A stretch of 22,152 nucleotides of DNA from JAAYEB01 sp035306725 (GCA_035306725.1 DATGNN010000206.1:1-22152); one strand, 5' to 3'. Shown: positions 1 through 7,893, numbered from the stretch's first letter. Notes: generated from the sequence alone by a model not told the origin. Numbers and translations: made by a program.

Positions 1-1
1 A

Positions 2-364
2 AATGTTAAAGCACTTTGGGGGCTATACAGAGTACTGATCAACAATATGGTAACTGGTGTTTCGCAAGGGTATAAACGTGAACTGGAAATTGTTGGTGTA
101 GGATACAAGGCAGAATTAAAAGGGAAGGATTTGGCAGTATCTGTTGGGTTTGCAAGTCCGAAACCATATAAAGCTCCTGATGGTATCACATTTACGTTGG
201 ATAATCCTAACAAAATAACCATACAGGGAATTGATAAGCAGAAAGTGGGCCAGGTTGCTGCAGATATCCGTCGTATCCGACCGCCGGAGCCTTATAAAGG
301 GAAGGGTATAAGATATCTGGGTGAACAGATTAGAAGAAAAGTTGGAAAAGCTGCTGGTAAATAA
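2..364 (+). CDS. rplF: 50S ribosomal protein L6, 5'-truncated by window edge
   Basis: Large-subunit protein L6, which binds 23S rRNA near the sarcin-ricin loop and helps form the GTPase-associated region. The reading frame is open from base 2 (NVKALWGLYRVLINNMVTGV...), so the ATG at 47 is internal and roughly the first third of the usual ~180-residue protein lies outside the window. The visible part has the conserved link into the second L6 domain and the family signature near the C-terminus (RRIRPPEPYKGKGIRY), which ends in a basic tail. It is followed by rplR in the standard spc operon order. Identification is secure; only the true start is not visible. Confidence 0.96.
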   Translation, partial: NVKALWGLYRVLINNMVTGVSQGYKRELEIVGVGYKAELKGKDLAVSVGFASPKPYKAPDGITFTLDNPNKITIQGIDKQKVGQVAADIRRIRPPEPYKGKGIRYLGEQIRRKVGKAAGK

Positions 365-390
365 GTTAAAGTGTGGAGCGAAATATAAAA

Positions 391-765
391 ATGGATAAAG
401 CAAAATTAAGGATTAGTGGGCGCTCTCGAAGAGCTGCTCGTGTACGGAAAAAAGTGATTGGTACACCCGATCGTCCTCGTTTGTGTGTCCGCAGAAGTTT
501 AAAACACATATATGCACAGTTAGTTGATGATATCAATGGAACAACAATTGTTCAGGTGGGAAGCAGGGGAAAATCTTTTTCGGAAAAAGTTGTTGGAAAA
601 GATTTGACAAAAAAAGATGTGTCGAAACTGGTTGGCGAGTTACTGGCAGATATGGCGATACAAAAGGGTGTAAAAAGTATAGTGTTTGACAGAAAAGGGT
701 ATCTGTTCCACGGACGAGTAAAAACACTGGCTGAAGCAGCCCGTGAAAAAGGGTTGGTCTTCTGA
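391..765 (+). CDS. rplR: 50S ribosomal protein L18
   Basis: L18 binds 5S rRNA, with L5, in the central protuberance of the large subunit. The chosen ATG gives 124 residues, close to the usual length of about 118-120, with a basic N-terminus (KLRISGRSRRAARVRKK), the GTPDRPRLCVRRS motif and the typical C-terminal FDRKGYLFHGRVKTLAEAAREKGL. An in-frame GTG at 373 would add six residues, but a GGAG at 375-378 lies upstream of the ATG and suits the 391 start better. It lies 26 bases after rplF and 19 bases before rpsE in the spc operon. Confidence 0.95.
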   Translation: MDKAKLRISGRSRRAARVRKKVIGTPDRPRLCVRRSLKHIYAQLVDDINGTTIVQVGSRGKSFSEKVVGKDLTKKDVSKLVGELLADMAIQKGVKSIVFDRKGYLFHGRVKTLAEAAREKGLVF

Positions 766-784
766 AGTGAAAGGGGTTTAAGGC

Positions 785-1297
785 TTGAGCAACGAAGAAT
801 TTATTGGTAGTGGTGAAGAATCTCAGCTAACAGACAGATTGGTATCTGTAAGTAGGGTTGCCAAAGTAGTTAAGGGCGGAAGAAGATTCGGTTTTAATGC
901 ACTTGTCACTGTTGGTGATGGGAACGGAAAAATTGGAATCGGAATGGGAAAGGCAAACGATGTTACTGAGGCAATTAGAAAAGCTATAGAAGCTGCAAAA
1001 AAGAATCTGGTAGTAGTAAATCTGATAAATGGTACTATACCACATGAGGTTATAGGACATTTTGGAGCAGGTAAAATTATTCTTAAACCAGCTGCTCCCG
1101 GTACCGGTGTTATTGCAGGGGGACCGGCAAGAGCTGTATTGGAATTGGCTGGTATCAAAAATATCTTGACAAAGTGTTTAGGGACTACAAATTCTCATAA
1201 TGTTGTTAAGGCAACAATGGATGGATTAATGCAGCTTAAGACAAAAGAGCAGATCTGGAAATTAAGACAAGTACCAACACAAAAAGCAAGTGCATAA
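785..1297 (+). CDS. rpsE: 30S ribosomal protein S5
   Basis: S5 lies near the mRNA entry channel of the small subunit and affects decoding fidelity. The protein has 170 residues, normal for the family. The N-terminal double-stranded RNA-binding domain includes RVAKVVKGGRRFGFNALVTV and GDGNGKIGIGMGKAN. The C-terminal domain includes AAPGTGVIAGGPARAVLELAGI. The start is TTG: AAGGGG at 771-776 ends eight bases before it, and no ATG or GTG fits the conserved N-terminus. It sits between rplR and rpmD. Confidence 0.96.
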   Translation: MSNEEFIGSGEESQLTDRLVSVSRVAKVVKGGRRFGFNALVTVGDGNGKIGIGMGKANDVTEAIRKAIEAAKKNLVVVNLINGTIPHEVIGHFGAGKIILKPAAPGTGVIAGGPARAVLELAGIKNILTKCLGTTNSHNVVKATMDGLMQLKTKEQIWKLRQVPTQKASA

Positions 1298-1312
1298 AAA
1301 AAGAGGTTTAAG

Positions 1313-1504
1313 ATGGCCAGGAAAATTAAAATTACACAGATCAGGAGTACAATCAAGAGATTAGAAAATCAAAAATGTACTATTAAAGCTCTGGGTCTTG
1401 GTAAAATAAACAAAACGGTTATTCATAATGATACACCTTCAATTAGGGGTATGATTAATACTGTAAATCATCTTGTGAAATATGAAGAAATTGATGGAGA
1501 ATAA
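1313..1504 (+). CDS. rpmD: 50S ribosomal protein L30
   Basis: L30 is a small bacterial large-subunit protein, here of 63 residues, the usual length. The diagnostic pattern is KIKITQIRSTIKR...QKCTIKALGLGKINKTVIHNDTPSIRGMINTV. An AGAGG at 1302-1306 precedes the ATG by six bases. The stop codon TAA at 1502-1504 is one base from the rplO ATG, so the two genes are probably translationally coupled. Order rpsE-rpmD-rplO is the standard spc arrangement. Confidence 0.95.
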   Translation: MARKIKITQIRSTIKRLENQKCTIKALGLGKINKTVIHNDTPSIRGMINTVNHLVKYEEIDGE

Positions 1505-1505
1505 A

Positions 1506-1958
1506 ATGCTGAAGCTGAACGAAATAAAACCTGTAACAGGCTGCAGGAAAAATGCAAAAAGAATCGGTCGGGGACAGGGAAGTGGAACGGGTACTACTGC
1601 TGGCAAAGGTAATAATGGTTATAAAGCACGTAAAGGTGCTTCTGGAAAAGATTATTTTGAAGGTGGTCAGACTCCCCTTACACGGAGATTACCAAAAAGG
1701 GGTTTTTATAATCCATTTAAAAAAGAGTTTCAGATAGTAAATGTTGGTAATCTTGAAAAACTGGATAATGAAGGTGAGATTAATATCGAAACACTTCATG
1801 ATCTTGGACTTATTCATGAAATTGATAGGCCGGTTAAGGTTCTGGGTGACGGTGAAATTACAAAACCAATTACAATAAAGGCTCACTCATTTTCCAAGAC
1901 AGCCAGAGAAAAGATAGAAAAAGCTAAAGGGAAAGCAGAGGTAATAGGTCGTGCTTGA
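1506..1958 (+). CDS. rplO: 50S ribosomal protein L15
   Basis: L15 is a late-assembly protein of the large subunit. With this start it has 150 residues, typical of the family. The N-terminal glycine-rich, basic extension (RIGRGQGSGTGTTAGKGNNG) and the GGQTPLTRRLPKRGF motif are diagnostic; the globular C-terminal half follows. An in-frame ATG at 1482 would add eight residues inside rpmD. The ATG at 1506 is preferred because GGAG at 1496-1499 is correctly spaced and it gives the expected MLKLNEIKP start. Its last eight bases overlap secY. Confidence 0.95.
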   Translation: MLKLNEIKPVTGCRKNAKRIGRGQGSGTGTTAGKGNNGYKARKGASGKDYFEGGQTPLTRRLPKRGFYNPFKKEFQIVNVGNLEKLDNEGEINIETLHDLGLIHEIDRPVKVLGDGEITKPITIKAHSFSKTAREKIEKAKGKAEVIGRA

Positions 1959-3273
1959 AACTTTCAAGAATATTTTTAGAATTCCGGAGTTAAGGAAGCG
2001 TATATTGTTTACGCTTCTAATGGTCTTCTTTTATAGACTGGGTGGACATGTACCTACACCGGGTATTGATCCGCGAGTATTGGCAGATTTTTTTGCTCAA
2101 TCTCAGAATTCTTTATTTGGTCTTTATGATATGTTTGTAGGGGGGGCATTCAAAAGAGTAACAGTATTTGCTTTAGGTATTATGCCCTATATCAGTGCTT
2201 CAATTATAATACAGCTATTGGGAACAGTTTTTCCCTATTTTCATAAACTTCAGCGTGAAGGTGGAGAGGGGAGAAAAAAGATTACTCAGTATACAAGATA
2301 TGGTACAGTCTTATTATCCCTGATACAGGCGATTGGGATCAGTATTTTTTTACAGAGTATAACATCTCCAATAACAGGCATACATGCTGTTAATTCAAGC
2401 TTAATGGGAATAAAATTTACACTGTTGACAGCACTGAGTCTTACAACAGGTACAATGATTATTATGTGGCTTGGAGAGCAGATTACTAACAGGGGCATTG
2501 GAAATGGAATTTCATTGATAATTTTTATTGGGATAGTTGCCGGTTTACCGAATGCAGTTATTGCTGAAACTCAACAGATTATTGCAGGTACAAGGCATCC
2601 GTTCATGGAGTTACTCATTCTTGCAATCATTATTGGGATGACTGCGTTTATTGTTATGATGACCCAGGCGATGAGAAGGATTCCAATTCAGACGCCAAAA
2701 AAGGTAGTGGGAACCAAGATGTATGCGGGCCAAAATACTGTATTACCATTAAGATTAAATATGGCAGGGGTAATACCGATAATCTTTGCGTCATCACTTA
2801 TGACATTTCCTGGAATGATAAAAAGTTTCTTTCCTGAATCTGTAATTATGGAAGATATTACAAGATTGTTTGCTCCGGGTGGATTTTTATATTCGATTAT
2901 ATATGGATTATTAATAATATTCTTTACATATTTTTATACAGCAGTTATTTTTAACCCACTTGATATTGCTGACAACTTGAAAAGATCCGGTGGTTTTATT
3001 CCAGGTATAAGGCCAGGAAAGAAAACGGCTGAATTTCTGGATAATGTATTAAGTCGTATTACTCTTCCAGGATCTGTTTTCTTGGCATTTATCGCAATAA
3101 TTCCATTCCTTTTAATGGGCAGCATGAAAATAAATTTTTATTTTGGTGGAACAAGTGTACTGATTGTAGTTGGAGTTGCTCTAGATACATTGCAGCAACT
3201 GGAATCTCATCTTCAGATGAGAAATTATGAAGGATTTATGAAGAAAGGGAGATTACGAGGCAGGCGGCACTAG
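1951..3273 (+). CDS. secY: Protein translocase subunit SecY
   Basis: SecY is the channel-forming inner-membrane subunit of the Sec translocon, acting with SecE, SecG and SecA to export or insert proteins. The 440-residue length and about ten hydrophobic segments fit. Near residues 55-125 the plug and second transmembrane region (LFGLYDMFVGGAFKRVTVFA, IMPYISASIIIQLL) and the cytosolic LQREGGEGRKKITQYTRYGT loop are highly conserved; the MRRIPIQ loop and the C-terminal HLQMRNYEGFMKKGRLRGR motif are also present. The start is GTG, overlapping the end of rplO, with AGAGG nine to ten bases upstream. Unlike many bacteria, no adk or map follows. Confidence 0.97.
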   Translation: MLETFKNIFRIPELRKRILFTLLMVFFYRLGGHVPTPGIDPRVLADFFAQSQNSLFGLYDMFVGGAFKRVTVFALGIMPYISASIIIQLLGTVFPYFHKLQREGGEGRKKITQYTRYGTVLLSLIQAIGISIFLQSITSPITGIHAVNSSLMGIKFTLLTALSLTTGTMIIMWLGEQITNRGIGNGISLIIFIGIVAGLPNAVIAETQQIIAGTRHPFMELLILAIIIGMTAFIVMMTQAMRRIPIQTPKKVVGTKMYAGQNTVLPLRLNMAGVIPIIFASSLMTFPGMIKSFFPESVIMEDITRLFAPGGFLYSIIYGLLIIFFTYFYTAVIFNPLDIADNLKRSGGFIPGIRPGKKTAEFLDNVLSRITLPGSVFLAFIAIIPFLLMGSMKINFYFGGTSVLIVVGVALDTLQQLESHLQMRNYEGFMKKGRLRGRRH

Positions 3274-3291
3274 CTTGTTAGATATTATATT

Positions 3292-3510
3292 ATGGCAAAA
3301 CATGATTCGATACAGGTGGAAGGTAAAATTACAGAAACTTTGCCGAATGCTACATTCAAAGTGATGCTTGAAAATAAACATGAAATTTTGGCACATATTT
3401 CCGGAAAGATGCGAATGAATTATATTCGGATTCTTCCTGGGGATAAAGTTCTGGTAGAATTATCTCCCTATGATTTGAATAGAGGAAGAATCGTATACAG
3501 ATATAAATAG
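3292..3510 (+). CDS. infA: Translation initiation factor IF-1
   Basis: IF-1 is a single OB-fold protein that occupies the ribosomal A site during initiation and works with IF-2 and IF-3. The 72 residues match the normal length and sequence (MAKHDSIQVEGKITETLPNA, HISGKMRMNYIRILPGDKV, SPYDLNRGRIVYR). It lies 18 bases after secY. No clear SD sequence precedes the ATG: the upstream bases are AT-rich, so translation may depend on coupling to secY or on A/U-rich recognition. Its TAG stop overlaps the SD of rpmJ. Confidence 0.97.
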   Translation: MAKHDSIQVEGKITETLPNATFKVMLENKHEILAHISGKMRMNYIRILPGDKVLVELSPYDLNRGRIVYRYK

Positions 3511-3521
3511 GAGTGTGCAAA

Positions 3522-3638
3522 TTGAAAGTTCGGGCTTCAGTAAAAAGAATTTGTAAAGATTGCAAAATAATAAAACGAAAAGGTGTAGTCAGAGTGATTT
3601 GCGCCAAGAGTCCCAAGCATAAACAGCGTCAGGGATAA
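3522..3638 (+). CDS. rpmJ: 50S ribosomal protein L36, zinc-binding form
   Basis: L36 is the smallest large-subunit protein, a zinc ribbon of 38 residues (MKVRASVKRICKDCKIIKRK and then GVVRVICAKSPKHKQRQG). Cys11, Cys14, Cys27 and His33 form the zinc site, so this is the C+ version, expected to need zinc. The start is TTG, with a strong AGGAG at 3509-3513 that overlaps the infA stop codon. The gene is short enough to be missed by ORF callers. It follows infA and precedes rpsM, as in most bacteria. Confidence 0.95.
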   Translation: MKVRASVKRICKDCKIIKRKGVVRVICAKSPKHKQRQG

Positions 3639-3720
3639 AGTAATCTGTAAAAATATTTTGAGTGTGATTATGAATAAGAGTATGTATGAACATTAGGATT
3701 TCTTATAAGGGGGTCGCAAA

Positions 3721-4104
3721 GTGGCTCGTGTAGCGGGAGTAGACATTCCGAATAATAAGCGTAGTTTAATAGCGCTGACATATGTTTTCGGTATAGGTGA
3801 GTCGTCGGCGCAAAAGATTCTGGAAAAAGCTGGAATTGATGGAAACAGAAAGATAAAGGATCTTTCTGAAGAAGAGTTGGACAGGATCAGAAGAATAGTT
3901 GATAGTGAATATCAGACTGAAGGTAATTTGCGTGGTTCAGTAAGGATGAATATAAAGCGGTTAATGGATGTTGGATGTTACAGGGGATTACGGCATCGCC
4001 GTGGATTACCTGCTAACGGACAGCGTACAAGAACAAACGCGCGTACCCGGAAAGGACCTCGCCGTACTATTGCGAACAAGAAAAGGGCTCCAACAAAGGG
4101 CTGA
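3721..4104 (+). CDS. rpsM: 30S ribosomal protein S13
   Basis: S13 sits in the head of the small subunit, contacts the P-site tRNA and forms bridges with the 50S subunit. The 127 residues show the conserved start MARVAGVDIPNNKRSLIALT, a helix-hairpin-helix (FGIGESSAQKIL) and the basic tail GLRHRRGLPANGQRTRTNAR. The start is GTG with AAGGGGG at 3707-3713 seven bases upstream. The 82-base gap after rpmJ is the longest in the cluster; it corresponds to the start of the alpha operon and could hold an internal promoter or a translational control element, but I see no convincing consensus there. Confidence 0.96.
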   Translation: MARVAGVDIPNNKRSLIALTYVFGIGESSAQKILEKAGIDGNRKIKDLSEEELDRIRRIVDSEYQTEGNLRGSVRMNIKRLMDVGCYRGLRHRRGLPANGQRTRTNARTRKGPRRTIANKKRAPTKG

Positions 4105-4128
4105 TTATAACCAGGAGAAGTTCTAGTC

Positions 4129-4515
4129 ATGAATAAAGATAGCGGTACAAAAAAACTGAAGAAGAAGGCATCTGCCGAGGGTGTTGCACACATCAGAGCG
4201 ACATTTAATAATACAATTGTGAATATAACAGATGCAAAAGGCAATGTGATCGTATGGAATACACCTGGAAAATCAGGTTTTAAAGGATCCAGAAAAAGCA
4301 CTCCATTTGCTGCTGGAATTGCAGCTGAGGTTGTAGGTAAAATGGCTTTTGATGCTGGAGTTCGTAAGATAGAAGTGCACTTGAGAGGAGCCGGGAATGG
4401 AAGAGAAGGTGCTATCAGGGCGCTCGCTGCAGCAGGATTACGAATTGTTGCTATTAAAGATTTTACTGCGGTTCCACATAATGGGTGCAGACCGCCAAAA
4501 AGAAGAAGAGTATAG
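4129..4515 (+). CDS. rpsK: 30S ribosomal protein S11
   Basis: S11 lies on the platform of the small subunit near the E site, contacting S7. The 128 residues include the diagnostic AHIRATFNNTIVNITDAKGN, SGFKGSRKSTPFAAGIAAE, VHLRGAGNGREGAIRAL and C-terminal TAVPHNGCRPPKRRRV. The N-terminal 15 residues are lysine-rich and variable. AGGAG at 4113-4117 lies eleven bases before the ATG. Gene order rpsM-rpsK-rpsD-rpoA-rplQ is the canonical alpha operon. Confidence 0.97.
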   Translation: MNKDSGTKKLKKKASAEGVAHIRATFNNTIVNITDAKGNVIVWNTPGKSGFKGSRKSTPFAAGIAAEVVGKMAFDAGVRKIEVHLRGAGNGREGAIRALAAAGLRIVAIKDFTAVPHNGCRPPKRRRV

Positions 4516-4575
4516 ATATAAATTATTGTAAAGTAATTAGCATTAAAAGATAAGTAGATATAGGAGAAGTACGAC

Positions 4576-5199
4576 ATGGCGCTTTATCATGGCCCTCGGT
4601 GTAGACAGTGTCGCAGGGAAGGCATGAAGTTAATGTTAAAGGGAGAACGATGCAAGTCGGAGAATTGTGCTATTGAGCGAAGGCCGTTTCCTCCAGGTAT
4701 GAGAGTTTCAAAACGTAGACGCTCATCAACTGAGTATAATCTGCAGTTGCGTGAAAAACAGAAAATACGGCGTATTTATGGTGTTTTGGAAAAACAGTTT
4801 GAAAGGTATTTTACTATATCTTCAAAATCATCCGGAGTTACAGGTGATCGGTTATTACAATTACTTGAGATGAGATTGGATAATATCGTATATCGTCTGG
4901 GATTTGCTCCATCTCGTTCCAGTGCTCGACAGCTCGTTTTGCATAATCATTTCAGAGTAAATGGTAAGAAGGTTAACATACCATCTTATCAGTTGAAAGA
5001 AGGGGATCTGGTACAGGTAAGGGAAAAAAGCAAAAACTTGGAAAATATTCACAACTCATTGAAATCCTTACGCGATACGCCAGAATGGCTTTCAATAGAT
5101 AAAGTGAAGCTTGAAGGATCAGCGATTCGTGTACCGGAAAGAAACGAGATTCCGGTTAATGTCCAGGAACAACTCGTGGTCGAACTTTACTCCAGATAA
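4576..5199 (+). CDS. rpsD: 30S ribosomal protein S4, zinc-binding form
   Basis: S4 is a primary assembly protein binding the 5' domain of 16S rRNA; in several bacteria it also represses its own operon. The 207 residues are the normal length. Cys9, Cys12, Cys26 and Cys31 form the zinc site of the C+ type. An S4 RNA-binding domain begins near residue 95 (RLDNIVYRLGFAPSRSSARQ, then LVLHNHFRVNGKKVNIPSY). AGGAG at 4562-4566 lies nine bases before the ATG. The gap between its stop and the rpoA start is 19 bases. Confidence 0.97.
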   Translation: MALYHGPRCRQCRREGMKLMLKGERCKSENCAIERRPFPPGMRVSKRRRSSTEYNLQLREKQKIRRIYGVLEKQFERYFTISSKSSGVTGDRLLQLLEMRLDNIVYRLGFAPSRSSARQLVLHNHFRVNGKKVNIPSYQLKEGDLVQVREKSKNLENIHNSLKSLRDTPEWLSIDKVKLEGSAIRVPERNEIPVNVQEQLVVELYSR

Positions 5200-5218
5200 A
5201 AGGGAGAATGGAAACGAA

Positions 5219-6208
5219 ATGAAATGGAAAAGCTTGCTGATGCCCAAAGGCATCCAGATTGAAAATCCAGACAATATTCCGAATTATGGAAAAGTTATTG
5301 TCGAACCGCTTGAGAGAGGATGGGGACATACTGTTGGAAATGCTCTCAGAAGAGTTCTGTTATCGGCACTTCAGGGAGCTGCGGTAAATTCTATTCGAAT
5401 TGATGGTGTAATGCATGAATACTCTACTATTGAGGGCGTGGTTGAAGATGTAACTGATATTATTCTTAATATTAAACAGTTACGTTTAAAACTGATTGCC
5501 GACCATGATACTACACTAAGACTTGAAGTTAGTGGGGAAGGGGAGGTAAAGGCATCTGATATAGAAAAGAATCCAGATGTCGTTATTCTTAACCCGGATC
5601 TACATATTGCAACTATCAATTCCCATGCCAAACTGAAAATCGAAATGAGAGTATCGGATGGAAGAGGGTATGTACCTGCTGAATTGAACCGGCGGGAGGA
5701 AGATCCTGTTGGAACAATTCCGATAGATTCAATTTACTCTCCTATTAAAAAAGTAAATTATGTTGTAGAGAACACCCGTGTCGGCCAACGTACCGATATG
5801 GACAGAATTATTTTTGACATATGGACTGATGGAAGTTTAACTGTTGAAGATGCACTGGGATATGCTGCAAAACTTCTATATGATAATTTGGAAGTTTTTA
5901 TAAATATTGAAGGTGAGTTTGAGCCGGTTCAGGAAACGGTAAGAGATGAAAAAACTGAAAGACTTCGTCAACTACTGAAAATGAGAGTGGATGAACTGGA
6001 ATTATCTGTAAGATCAAATAATTGTCTACGTGCAGCAAACATTCATACATTAGCAGATCTGGTCAGAAATCAGGAATCAGATATGCTGAAATATAAAAAT
6101 TTTGGACGTAAATCATTAATTGAACTTAATCAGGTTCTTACAAATCTTGGTTTGACATTCGGTATGGATGTAGACAATATTATGGGAGCTGGTCAGGAAG
6201 TATCCTGA
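5219..6208 (+). CDS. rpoA: DNA-directed RNA polymerase subunit alpha
   Basis: The alpha subunit dimerises to nucleate RNA polymerase assembly and contacts activators and UP elements through its C-terminal domain. With this start it has 329 residues, the usual length. The N-terminal domain contains VEPLERGWGHTVGNALRRVL, the dimerisation signature. The C-terminal domain begins near residue 260 and contains the DNA-contact segment LSVRSNNCLRAANI plus FGRKSLIEL. The open frame extends upstream to 5111 inside rpsD, but those residues have no family match; AGGGAG at 5201-5206 supports the ATG at 5219. A second ATG at 5240 is possible. Confidence 0.97.
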   Translation: MKWKSLLMPKGIQIENPDNIPNYGKVIVEPLERGWGHTVGNALRRVLLSALQGAAVNSIRIDGVMHEYSTIEGVVEDVTDIILNIKQLRLKLIADHDTTLRLEVSGEGEVKASDIEKNPDVVILNPDLHIATINSHAKLKIEMRVSDGRGYVPAELNRREEDPVGTIPIDSIYSPIKKVNYVVENTRVGQRTDMDRIIFDIWTDGSLTVEDALGYAAKLLYDNLEVFINIEGEFEPVQETVRDEKTERLRQLLKMRVDELELSVRSNNCLRAANIHTLADLVRNQESDMLKYKNFGRKSLIELNQVLTNLGLTFGMDVDNIMGAGQEVS

Positions 6209-6264
6209 ATAGAATAACATAAATAATAGTAATAAGTATCAAAGATCAATAGAAGGTAAAAACG

Positions 6265-6756
6265 ATGCGCCATCTGGTATCTGGACGGAAATTAAACAGA
6301 ACTGCCAGTCATCGGAGAGCCATGCTTTCAAATTTGGCTGTTTCGATTCTGGATAAAGAAAGGGTGACGACTACTCTGGCAAAAGCCAAAGAAGTTCGTA
6401 GTGTTGTGGAGCGTCTTATTACCTACGGGAAAAAAGGTGATCTAAATTCGATTAGAATAGCTGCCCGAAGGATAAATGATAAGACTGTACTTAAAAAACT
6501 GTTTGATGATATTGCTCAAGGATATAAGGAGCGTGAAGGTGGATACACCAGAATCATCAAAATCAATAATCGAAAGGGAGACAATGCCCAAATGTCGATT
6601 ATTGAACTGGTTGGAAGAGGAACCAGTGATGCTGTTCGGAAAAGGAAAAAGAAAGAAAAGGCTAAAAAAACTCAAACACAGGTAAATGAGAAAAAAGAAG
6701 TTACCGATGAGGTCGGAAAAGAAATTTCGGAAGCATCATCAGATTCTGAAAAATAA
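6265..6756 (+). CDS. rplQ: 50S ribosomal protein L17 with charged C-terminal tail
   Basis: L17 lies near the polypeptide exit tunnel of the large subunit. The core, residues 1 to about 118, is typical: MRHLVSGRKLNRTASHRRAM, LSNLAVSIL, RVTTTLAKAKEVR, GGYTRIIKI and AQMSIIELV. The protein is 163 residues, longer than the 116-130 usual in many bacteria, because of a roughly 45-residue tail that is first lysine-rich and then acidic and serine-rich, probably disordered. AGAAGG at 6251-6256 lies eight bases before the ATG. It is the last gene of the alpha operon and is followed by a terminator. Confidence 0.95.
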   Translation: MRHLVSGRKLNRTASHRRAMLSNLAVSILDKERVTTTLAKAKEVRSVVERLITYGKKGDLNSIRIAARRINDKTVLKKLFDDIAQGYKEREGGYTRIIKINNRKGDNAQMSIIELVGRGTSDAVRKRKKKEKAKKTQTQVNEKKEVTDEVGKEISEASSDSEK

Positions 6757-6772
6757 AAATGATAATTAAATG

Positions 6773-6815
6773 AAATAGCCGACCACGAAAGCATATTTCG
6801 TGATCGGCTATTTTT
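6773..6815 (+). terminator. Intrinsic terminator of the ribosomal protein/rpoA operon
   Basis: A long hairpin 17 bases after the rplQ stop. AAATAGCCGA at 6773-6782 pairs with TCGGCTATTT at 6804-6813, and CACGAAA at 6784-6790 pairs with TTTCGTG at 6796-6802, with one C/A mismatch between them and a five-base loop. The descending arm runs into a T-tract. This is a textbook rho-independent terminator. It ends only 27 bases before the fba start codon. Confidence 0.92.
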
Positions 6816-6842
6816 GTATTAATTTTCCTGAAAGGACTGTTT

Positions 6843-7838
6843 ATGGCTGTTAGTTACAAAGAATTAGGATTTGTAAATACCCGTGAAATGTTCAAAAAAG
6901 CATTTGAAGGTGGGTATGCCATACCTGCGTATAATTTTAATAATATGGAGCAGATTCAATCAATTGTTACCGCTTGTGGTAAATCAAAATCTCCGGTGAT
7001 AATGCAGGTTTCCAGTGGTGCGCGAAAATATGCTAATCCAATTTTACTGAGATATATGGCACAGGGTGCTGTTGAAATGGTACGTGATGCCGGATTTAGC
7101 ATACCAATTGCTCTTCATCTGGATCATGGCGATACATATGAATTGTGTGTATCATGTATTGAAAGTGGCTTTTCGTCTGTGATGATTGATGGATCTCATC
7201 ATTCTTACGAAAAAAATGTTGAGTTAACTGCTAAAGTCGTGGAATATGCTCATAAACATGATGTAACAGTTGAAGGTGAACTTGGTGTACTCGCTGGTAT
7301 TGAAGATGATGTACAGGCAGCAAAATCTATTTACACACAACCTGAACAGGTTGAGGATTTTGTAAAAAAAACCGGCGTTGATTCTTTGGCAATCTCCATT
7401 GGAACATCACATGGGGCTTATAAATTCAAACCGGAACAATGTACAAAGAATGAAAAGGGTGTTCTAGTTCCTCCACCACTCAGGTTTGATATCCTTGAGG
7501 AGATCGAAAAGAGGATACCGGGTTTCCCGATTGTTCTTCATGGTGCAAGTTCTGTTCTCCCTGAATATGTAGACATAATCAACAGTAATGGTGGAAAATT
7601 AAAAGCTGCAGTTGGTATACCTGCTGATCAGCTTCGTCGTGCAGCGAAATCAGCGGTTTGTAAGATAAATATCGACTCTGATGGTCGTCTGGTTATGACT
7701 GCTATGATAAGAAAAACATTTAATGAAAAACCGGAGGAGTTTGATCCTAGAAAATATCTTGGACCAGCACGTGAAGAGCTTATTAAAATGATGATTGATA
7801 AGAATGAAAATGTGCTTGGCAGTGCGGGTAATGCATAA
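6843..7838 (+). CDS. fba: Class II fructose-1,6-bisphosphate aldolase
   Basis: A zinc-dependent cytosolic enzyme of glycolysis and gluconeogenesis that reversibly splits fructose-1,6-bisphosphate into dihydroxyacetone phosphate and glyceraldehyde-3-phosphate. The 331-residue protein has all family landmarks: AYNFNN near 29-34; LDHGD with catalytic Asp94 and zinc ligand His95; SVMIDGSHH at 112-120; VEGELG at 143-148; GTSHGAYK with zinc ligand His190; LHGASS with zinc ligand His233; and the phosphate-binding KINIDSD at 274-280. A related class II aldolase such as tagatose-bisphosphate aldolase cannot be excluded. The SD GAAAGGA lies about eight bases upstream. It has its own terminator and appears to be monocistronic. 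Confidence 0.92.
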   Translation: MAVSYKELGFVNTREMFKKAFEGGYAIPAYNFNNMEQIQSIVTACGKSKSPVIMQVSSGARKYANPILLRYMAQGAVEMVRDAGFSIPIALHLDHGDTYELCVSCIESGFSSVMIDGSHHSYEKNVELTAKVVEYAHKHDVTVEGELGVLAGIEDDVQAAKSIYTQPEQVEDFVKKTGVDSLAISIGTSHGAYKFKPEQCTKNEKGVLVPPPLRFDILEEIEKRIPGFPIVLHGASSVLPEYVDIINSNGGKLKAAVGIPADQLRRAAKSAVCKINIDSDGRLVMTAMIRKTFNEKPEEFDPRKYLGPAREELIKMMIDKNENVLGSAGNA

Positions 7839-7862
7839 TTTAAACTTATTTATGTAAATTGG

Positions 7863-7893
7863 GAGACGCTTGAAATTGAGCGTCTCTTTTTTT
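7863..7893 (+). terminator. Intrinsic terminator after fba
   Basis: GAGACGCT at 7863-7870 and AGCGTCTC at 7879-7886 form a perfect 8-bp GC-rich stem with an eight-base loop, followed directly by seven T at 7887-7893. It lies 24 bases after the fba stop. The T-tract overlaps the stop codon of the convergent DUF1846 gene; the opposite strand has no good T-tract, so it should act mainly on the + strand. Confidence 0.93.

Noticed and set aside
3639..3720. Possible promoter TTGAGT - 17 bases - TATGTA before rpsM
   Set aside because: The spacing is right, but the -10 hexamer matches the consensus at only three of six positions; too weak to list.
3978..4577. 199-codon ORF on the - strand across rpsM and rpsK
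   Set aside because: It is antisense to two certain ribosomal protein genes, has no family resemblance and no SD; it is a shadow of their codon use.
5111..5218. 36-codon upstream extension of rpoA
   Set aside because: It lies inside rpsD in another frame and matches nothing at the N-terminus of alpha subunits; the SD at 5201-5206 supports 5219.
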